Source: Gigaspora margarita (Eukaryota; Glomeromycota; Glomeromycetes; Diversisporales; Gigasporaceae). Taken from it: a stretch of 64,000 nucleotides of DNA. Both the position numbers and the translations under genes were made by a program. Below are positions 57,205-64,000 of this stretch, one piece after another. The stretch covers positions 450,450-514,449 of the forward strand of contig WTPW01000070.1 of assembly GCA_009809945.1 (NCBI GenBank), written 5' to 3'. How positions within the stretch are numbered: position 1 is the first letter of the stretch; every line of letters begins with the position of its first letter. Below the pieces are notes generated by a model. It ran no database searches, was not told the DNA's origin, and saw only the letters and a program-made list of their open reading frames with translations.

Positions 57205-57525
57205 CTCTTAGTAGTAATATTCATATGAATATTAGTATTAACATTTATATAAATATTAGTATATATTATTATTAATGTTTGCATGAAAATTAGTATAAAC
57301 ATTCATATAAATATTTGTATTATCATTAGTATTATTGTAATAAAAAATCATATAATGAAAGAATTTTTTTAAAAAAATAAAAATAAAATATATTTTTTGT
57401 AAAAAATTTCAACTATTTGTATAGTATAAACATTGGTATAAATGCTAGTATGAATAATAGTATAAATGGTAGTACAAATATTAGTATAAACATTAGTATA
57501 AACATTATTATGAATATTAGTATAA
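57205..57525. repeat. 12-bp ATTAGTATAAAC satellite, second locus
   Basis: Two blocks (57208-57335 and 57418-57525) of the same 12-mer family as 34615-35950, separated by an A-rich linker. The linker text TTTTTTGTAAAAAATTTCAACT also appears at 34600 and 35660, so the whole composite is dispersed. Short Asn/Ile frames are repeat products. Confidence 0.85.
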
Positions 57526-58625
57526 GGCCATTTAAGTTGATTAGTTGGTTAATGTCATCCCCGCCTTGGCCAGCAGTCCCCCCAAAATTACATCCAATCA
57601 TAACACAGAAAAATCATTAATATTCATTTTATTAAATCTGACCAATAAGATTTAATTATATACTCCATGGCTAGTAATGTGCTACATACAATACTATACG
57701 TACAGTACTTATAGTACTGTATGTACTGTATGCTAAAATTTTATTTGATCATTTATTAAGACCTTATAGAAATATTGATATAGAATTGACCAATCATATT
57801 TGTTAATTTGATCAACAATAAATTACATAGATTACATTTTAGAAATATAATATTTGTATAAATTTATGAATTTTATTAAATAAATTAATTAAATTATATC
57901 TAAAATAATAAGATACTTTTTTACATTAATTTTTAAGCCATCTGACCAGTGATTTTATTTTATTCAATAAGAGACAAAATTTGCATATGCCAATTGGAAC
58001 TTGGGGAATTAGTAAACTCAAAATTCTGATCGGTAATTGCTGCAAAAAGATGCAGATCTGATCATAAGATCATAAGAATTTTAGCTGCAAAAATTGTATA
58101 TACAAAGTTCTTTTTCTCAGATGAATGTATTATATAATATATTTATTTATTTTTTTTTGCTCCTCTTTTTTGTAAGAGGAAGTGATGTTAACTACTAAAT
58201 CAGATTTATCTGATCTAATTATTTCTCAACTAGAATCTCTAGACTAAATATAACTTGAAGTCAATTCATTATAATAGATTTACTACATTATAAATAGGTT
58301 GTTTATTTTATATGTTCATTTCATTTGTCCCCTCACTCCCCCTTCTGAGTGTTCTGGAAAGTGGTGTTAACTAAAAATTAACTTTGAATGGCCTAAATAT
58401 TAATACAATAAACTACATTTATTAATATATTACTATATTAAAATTGATTCAAATATTATGCTAATTGTAATATAGACTAATATTAAAAGTATAACTACTA
58501 AACAACTTTATTATTAAGGGAAGTGCAGTAAATGTCAGAATTTTCTGGGGGGTTACCCATCTATCACGTCCTATATATATATACAGTATAAACAGCCAAT
58601 AATATTGAAGCAAAATCGATTATTA
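57526..58625. other. no gene recognised
   Basis: A slightly GC-richer patch at 57540-57600 and a self-complementary GTACAGTAC...GTACTGTA run at 57697-57732. Otherwise AT-rich DNA without supportable features. Confidence 0.4.
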
Positions 58626-58629
58626 GTTA

Positions 58630-58775
58630 ATCGCAGATAGTTGCTACAAAGTAAAGTCTAAATTTTACTATGTGAATCGATAGTTATCGATTAAGTAAAC
58701 TTGTTTGGAAAACCAAAATACACATAGTCTGAAATTTTTATTAAAATTGAAGAAATTTTTATTATTATTTTTTTT
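58630..58775. repeat. dispersed hairpin repeat, copy 2
   Basis: GTTGCTACAAAGTAAAGTC then TTTTACTATGTGAATCGAT then TTAAGTAAACTTG, in the same order as 28994-29140. It abuts the LINE 3' end. Confidence 0.6.
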
Positions 58776-58929
58776 TTTGTTGTTAAGGTGAGGTTTTGTC
58801 TCTATCTTTATTGATAAACTGTGTGAGATTCCTTTTGGGGTTTCTCAATATTATACAAATATTTAATACAATTTATATTACAAGAGTTGAAACTCAGACT
58901 ATAGACAAAATTAAATATCTAATTTATCT

Positions 58930-61496
58930 GCAACCTAAACCTACTAGAGTGGTTAAAACTCACCTAGATTTGGATGTGGAGTATAGAGTTAGTATTTGTA
59001 CTATATTTAATCCATTGATAGGACCAAATATCAATTTTTCAAAGAGCTCGGCCAATAGGTAGACATGTATTTGTTTCTTCATCATGCAACTGGTCAGAAA
59101 GACCACAAATACAACTATAAGTATAGTGAATTCTAGTATGTTTATATATGGAAGTATATGGATTTGAAAGAATAGTAGATATTGAACCAGAATGTTAAGA
59201 GGTTTTCCATTGGGTGAGTTTAGCACAGTATGGTTTCCAGAGTTGTTTATAAGAATTATGAGAAATATTTAAAAGAATTTTAATAGCAATATTGGAAGCT
59301 ATCTTGTAAGAGGAATATTGAGATATAGTATTAATTAGTGAGAGTGGAATAAAGCCTTGGATAGTAGTGATGAATGAAGGAGTATTAAAGGGAGAATGGT
59401 AGATAGGATTTAGGTATTGGTGATTAATAAGATTTGTATGAAGTTGTTGAATTTGAATATTTGTTATATCTAGAAGATCTGAAAAAGAAAATTGTGTACT
59501 AGTATTATGAATAATTTGAGATATATTATTATAGCTAGTACAGAATATCCAATGAAATTGGCTTTCAGATTGGTTACAAGAAATACATTTTGTATACTTG
59601 GAATGTTTAGGATTTAGAGAGTTAAGGTAGGGCAATGTAGGAAGTATATGGAGTAAATTTTTAATTCGGAATGATTTGGATTGGCAAAGTTGAAAGTTAG
59701 TATATTTTATAAGCATTTGTGTTGTTGTTAAAGAAGAGCCATATAGCATTCCAATCAATTTGGGTTGCTATAGGAATAATATATTGAATTCTATTTTGTG
59801 ATAACCACATTGCAATAATATGTGCATTGCAAATGTTTTTAATACAATGACGTGTAGGTTGCTCTATATTGAAGTGTTTATATTGTAAATAGAATGAGGG
59901 GTTATAAATATTATTAGGAAGAAATTCTAAAATAGAGGAATTTGTATGGTTTTTTGCTAATTAATCAGCAAGATTATTAAATTTGTTATCACTAGGGCTG
60001 GGACTTTATGTAAAGTGATAGTATATGAATATGATTGAATAAAATGTAAAAGAGTATGCCAAATAGGCCAATAGTTGTATGAATATATTTTGCTAGGGTT
60101 ATATTTAGCATGTAAAAGGGCCTTGTATTTAGAGATAATAGATTGTGAATTAGTATATATGTGAATAGTACTATTTTGAGAACATGTACAAATAGCTGAT
60201 AGTATTGCAATTAGTTCTGCTTTGTATGATGATGACCAGTGTTAAATTTGTGCAGAGAATTGATGAATTATTGAGTTATTGAAAGTTTGTATCCAGGCAA
60301 TGCCCATTGAGCAACTTGAATTACCAAGATTAATAACAGATCCATCAGTATAGAAAGTAAATTCTAAAAAGGTAGTATTTGCTTGTGCTATTGATTGCAG
60401 TATATTTGTTGCAGTATTAGAAGAAAAAATATCATTTATAGCTGTNAGATANATTGTTATAGAAGGTAAAGATGGTATTGAGACTGAATGGCGAGATGCA
60501 ATNGAGAAAAGTAAGTCAAGATAATTGGCATTGAGCTTGAGTTTGTTTGTATTTGTTTGTAAACTTTTCTACCCAGGAATTTAGTAGATAAGGTTGCAGA
60601 AATATCAATAGTACAACAGCTTTGAATTCTTTTTGAATTAAGAGAACAACCTGTACATGGATAGCAGATGATATTAGAAGTTGGGTATAATGTTGTCTTG
60701 GTTTTATCAATTTCAGAAGTCCAGTGTGTAATGGAAATAGTATTGGTTTGTTGGTTGAAGCGTCTAGCTTTTCCTATAATAATAGTTTGTTCTTTGTATG
60801 ATATGAGCCAAGGTTTGTTTTTGGTATTAAAATGGCCAGTAGTATAAAATAAGGAGTTGACTGAAAGTAATTGGAGTGTAGATATAAGTTGTCTAGTGAT
60901 AGAGTTAGTGGTGATTTTGTTTTCTAGTATAGTAAACCATTTAGGTATCTTGCCCGGTATAAGAGAATTAATCCTTGGTGAGATGTGTTCCTATGTAAGG
61001 AGTACAGAATTATCAAAAGATATAAGTTGTTCAAGAAATATAATATGTTTTGATTATAGTTGGCATTTAAATATTGGATAGTTGGTATGAGTTTGTAATA
61101 TGTTTTCAAGTGGTGTATAAGGTAGATCAATAGTATAAGGTTGCATTATATCTGAGTGTGCATGAATTGATAATTCTAGATGTTTTAAAAGTTGGATAAT
61201 TTTGAAAGTTGTAGTATTTTTGTTAGCTCCATCTAATTTGGAATTAGGATGTAATAGTATATTAGTAGTAGACCATAGATTATTTTGTAGTTGTTGTAAT
61301 CTTATATGTGTACTAGTGCCTAATAATTCTTTGTTATTTAGTCAAGAAGTTAGGTTGGATATGTAATGTTGTAACTGGATATCCCAATATTCTTGATACC
61401 ATAAATATTATGGTTAAGCATTGTGCTATTAGGAGTAGATTTAGCTAATCTAGCTTTGTGTTTTGCAACTGTAAGATATTTTGCAAGGATTTTGTT
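58930..61496 (-). pseudogene. LINE C-terminal part with RNase H
   Basis: After RT the frame continues NKILAKYLTVAKHKARLAK (61496-61440). RNase H follows: FTFYTDGSVINLG (60370-60335; first Asp), SSYKAELIAILSAI (60230-60195; Glu) and IHIYTNSQSIISKYKALL (60180-60120; the usual TDSQ is TNSQ, so the third acidic residue is lost). A KVPAHSDNKFNNLAD-like segment is near 60000. The C-terminal CISCNQSESQFHWIFC at 59590-59540 is a CCHC-like site. Conserved text goes on past a stop at about 59195 to near 58930. N bases and shifts occur at 60440-60505. It would degrade the RNA strand during target-primed copying. Confidence 0.8.
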
Positions 61497-61500
61497 ATAT

Positions 61501-61991
61501 TGTTACAAGCGTCTATTGCCTTCAATATAGTACTTGCAACACAACACACAGCAACAGGGATCTTGTAAGGGTCAGAGAAGATATGAAGCGGTGTGCAAGT
61601 GAATATTACTTCACTAGAGTGGTTCAGTATATATTTATCAAAGAGCAAGAGAATATTTATTGGAATAAGATATATTTTATTAATAATAATATGATATGAT
61701 ATAGAGAGAATATTTTTTGTAAACATTAGAAGAGGAGAGGGGAATCTGAGTCTAAGCTTAAAGCTAAAGCTAATGTAGAAAGCTAGGGTTTATATATCTT
61801 TTGCAAAGCTAATACAATACTAAAGATAATATAATAATAAAACTATAAAACTGTAAAACTGTAAAACTNNNNNNNNNNNNNNNNNNNNNNNNNNNNNNNN
61901 NNNNNNNNNNNNNNNNNNNNNTAAAACTGTAAAACTGTAAAACTATAAAACTGTAAACCTGCATTTTGGTCAAGCAACCCATTCTATAACA
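61501..61991 (-). mobile_element. solo LTR inserted in the LINE
   Basis: Bounded by TGTTA...TAACA ends (61501 and 61991) and by a 4-bp duplication ATAT (61497-61500, 61992-61995). Excising it rejoins the LINE codons (SLY|NKILAKYL). On the minus strand it has TATATAAACCCTAGC (61783-61797) as TATA box and AATAAA words near 61645, so it reads in the LINE's direction. A TAAAACTG microsatellite lies near its upstream end and contains the assembly gap. No internal retroelement sequence remains, so it is a recombined solo LTR. Confidence 0.85.
61849..61955. repeat. TAAAACTG microsatellite with 53-base N gap
   Basis: Units of TAAAACTG/TAAAACTA on both sides of N bases 61869-61921. The true array length is unknown. 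Confidence 0.9.
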
Positions 61992-61995
61992 ATAT

Positions 61996-64000
61996 AATGA
62001 TTGTGATAAAACAATATTGTAAATTTGGTATTCAAGTATAGATGTTATTACAGTATTGATAATATAACTAGCCTGTTTATTAGTTATCATTTTTGTATTA
62101 AGAGTATTTATGATTTCAAATATCTCTTGTGTAATTAGTTTAATTTGAGGATATGTTTTGGTATTGGTAGTAAACCAGCAACCAAGGAATTTAAAAGAAG
62201 TATGAATAGATTGGGTTTGAATAGATGAGTTAAGGAAAGTAATAGAATAAGATTTTTTGGTATTAGAAATTAATATTGATTTTTGTGGATTAACTTTGAT
62301 ATTGGTCATTTGATAAAATGATGATGCAGTTTGTATAATTTGTTGTAAATGTTGGAAGGATTGTGCAATCCATAAAGTATCATCCATATATGCTAAAACT
62401 GAAGCAGAAGCTTCTGTTTTGTTGAACACTGGAGGTGATATTGTTGTAGTCCATACAACNGAGCTAGTNTAACCAGAATATGTATTGGANATTTTGCTAA
62501 TAAGTGGGTCATANTAAATTCNCCAAAGTAATNGAGTTATGGTTTCACCTNGGTCTATNCCATCTTGTACTTCATATGATTTTGTAAGTCCAAAGTTAGT
62601 AATAACTCTGTTTGACCAATCAGTAAGTAAGTTAATAATAATATTAATTAACTGAGAGGGCATATTAAGTCAATAGAGTGCTTTTTCAAGAAGGTTGAGA
62701 TTAACAGAATCATATGCTTTGCTTATATTTTGAGAAAGAATCCAAATTTCTTTTTGGTTACAGTTTGCATCTTCAATAAAGTTATTGAGGATATGAATAG
62801 GGCTTTTGTACTATTACGGGTAAGGCAACATAGTTGTGTAGATTGAGAATATTATATGATGAAAGGGTATCATTAAGCCAGTTAGTGAGAATTTTAGTAT
62901 ACAGTTTTTTAATATGTTCTATAAGACTAATTGGGCATGTATTATTTAAATTTCCATCAAACATTGCTTTTTTAGAAATTGGAAAAATATAACTGTCTTT
63001 CTATTGTTTTGGAATTTGTTGTAGTGATATGCATCGGTTAAGGAGAGCTGTAATTGCAAGAATTGTTTTTGTTTTACAATGTTTGAGCATTTCATAGCTA
63101 ATACCAGAAGGTCTACAGGCTTTATTGTTAGAGAATTGATTTATAGTGCTAGTAACTTCTTCAGTAAAAATTTTAGCAAGAACTATGTCATACCAGGAAG
63201 GTAGAATAGTTGAAGCAGGTCTATACTCTGATTGCCAGTCTGTTTGAAAGATAGATTGATTATATGGGTTGTGAGCTGTCTATTGGCAAAAGTGTGATTG
63301 AATATATTCTTTAATTGTTGGTGAATCAGTAATAATATCATTTTCTAGCTTGATATTATCAAAATGTACTGGATCAGTATGGCAGTTAAGTATGCTATTA
63401 ATCATTTTAGGTTGTGTAAGTATTCTTTCACATCTGGTCTTAATAGCAGAATTAATATAGTTTCGTAGATACTGAGAGTTTTCAATATTTCTTGCATTAT
63501 ATAGTGTTTTCCGAGCAATTTTGGTTTGTTTAAGCCATTAAATAAGGTCTTGGTTATGTAAAGGAGGTTGTAGAATATTGAAGTTATGTTTAGAATTAAT
63601 ATATAGAATTTGTGAGTATATATTAGAGGATGGTGTACAATTGCAAGAAAGTGCATATTTAGTTTGTTTAATTATGTTTCCTATAATTTGAAGATCTTTG
63701 TGAAGATCTGTTACTTTAGATAAAAAGGTATGATGAAAGTTCCATACAGCAAATTTTTTGTTTGGTATAGTTTGAAGTGCAGAGCTAATAATGCTTGTTT
63801 GGATTTTGTGCCAGGTACATTCTAGAGATTCAGTAGTATGAATAGATAGTAGAGTACAAAGAGACTAAATTCTGTTTTAAGTTTGGGATGAAAATTCTTC
63901 CCATTTTTCTTTAGTCATAGATTTATAGTTGAAAATTCTACATTTGTATCTTGTTTTATGTCAAAGTTTTGATGATAGTGCAAAAGGAAATGCCCAACTA
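61996..64000 (-). pseudogene. LINE reverse transcriptase
   Basis: From high to low coordinate: FTEEVTSTINQFSNNKA (about 63160), PSGISYEMLKHC, then a segment where the Trp of IPKQWKDS is a stop (about 63000). FPISKKAMFDGNLNNT and PISLIEHIKKLYTKILTN at 62990-62880 match RT block 2/2a. KAYDSVNLNLLEKALY (about 62690) gives the first palm Asp, QDGIDQGET-like text (62560, with N) is the template grip, and AYMDDTLW (62368-62391) is the catalytic YMDD box. IKVNPQKSILIS follows. R-to-C and R-to-W changes (e.g. T-C-PISL, LTN-W-LND) accompany the stops, as expected from C-to-T decay. Confidence 0.85.

Larger units (their letters stand above)
58765..64000 (-). mobile_element. LINE (non-LTR retrotransposon), 5' end beyond the window
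   Basis: The minus strand carries reverse transcriptase then RNase H and a Cys-His terminal segment over more than 5 kb. It ends in an A-rich tail (T-run on the plus strand at 58765-58782). Codon order is continuous once the solo LTR at 61501-61991 is left out. Endonuclease would lie above 64000. Stops and shifts show a dead copy. The RT-RNase H layout fits the I/Tad-like side of fungal LINEs; clade not determined. Confidence 0.85.

Noticed and set aside
1..64000. CRISPR array
   Set aside because: All regular repeats are contiguous tandems or palindromes with no unique spacers, and the gene content is eukaryotic.

Overview
The window looks like nuclear DNA of a repeat-rich, very AT-rich fungus, most likely an arbuscular mycorrhizal fungus (Glomeromycotina, Rhizophagus/Gigaspora-like). 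Three things support this: short-intron genes for TKL-like kinases beside Sel1-repeat proteins, MULE, hAT-BED and LINE families of the Glomeromycotina type, and extreme AT content. Taxonomy is inferred from family resemblance, not from a marker gene. There is no rRNA or convincing tRNA gene, no CRISPR and no bacterial-style operon. Scattered N bases and one 53-N gap show a draft assembly.

Layout. 1-0.3 kb: a 9-bp microsatellite. 1.0-10.8 kb: one decayed Ty3/gypsy retrotransposon on the minus strand (Gag, protease, RT, RNase H, integrase in order), split by several TIR elements, one of which contains another. 11.65-12.63 kb: a GC-richer retroposon with a tRNA-like head, an A-rich tail and 17-bp target duplications. 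13.9-15.5 kb: a broken hAT transposase with BED finger. 16.9-19.6 kb: a Sel1-repeat gene followed by a kinase gene (minus strand). 22.6-27.0 kb: an almost complete MULE-type transposon with 10-bp target duplications and a 17-exon transposase gene. 27-39 kb: no convincing gene, but many MITEs, long palindromes and satellites. 39.1-42.5 kb: a second, decayed copy of the Sel1-kinase block. 44.3-48.6 kb: a transposon with long TIRs carrying a RING-finger, transposase-like gene. 48.6-50.9 kb: a decayed MULE with SWIM finger. 52.1-57.5 kb: satellites with two hAT-like insertions. 58.8-64.0 kb: a LINE on the minus strand (RT and RNase H) interrupted by a solo LTR.

The only cellular-type genes I recognise are the two Sel1-kinase blocks. 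Block A keeps an open kinase frame but has a broken Sel1 frame and altered splice sites. Block B has frameshifts in both genes. The blocks share a promoter-like motif, so the promoter was duplicated with the genes. Everything else is mobile DNA or its remains. Many stops in the transposon genes look like Arg CGA to TGA or Trp TGG to TAG/TGA changes, i.e. C-to-T (G-to-A) decay. The best candidate for a poorly described system is the TIR element with the RING-finger gene at 44330-48580.
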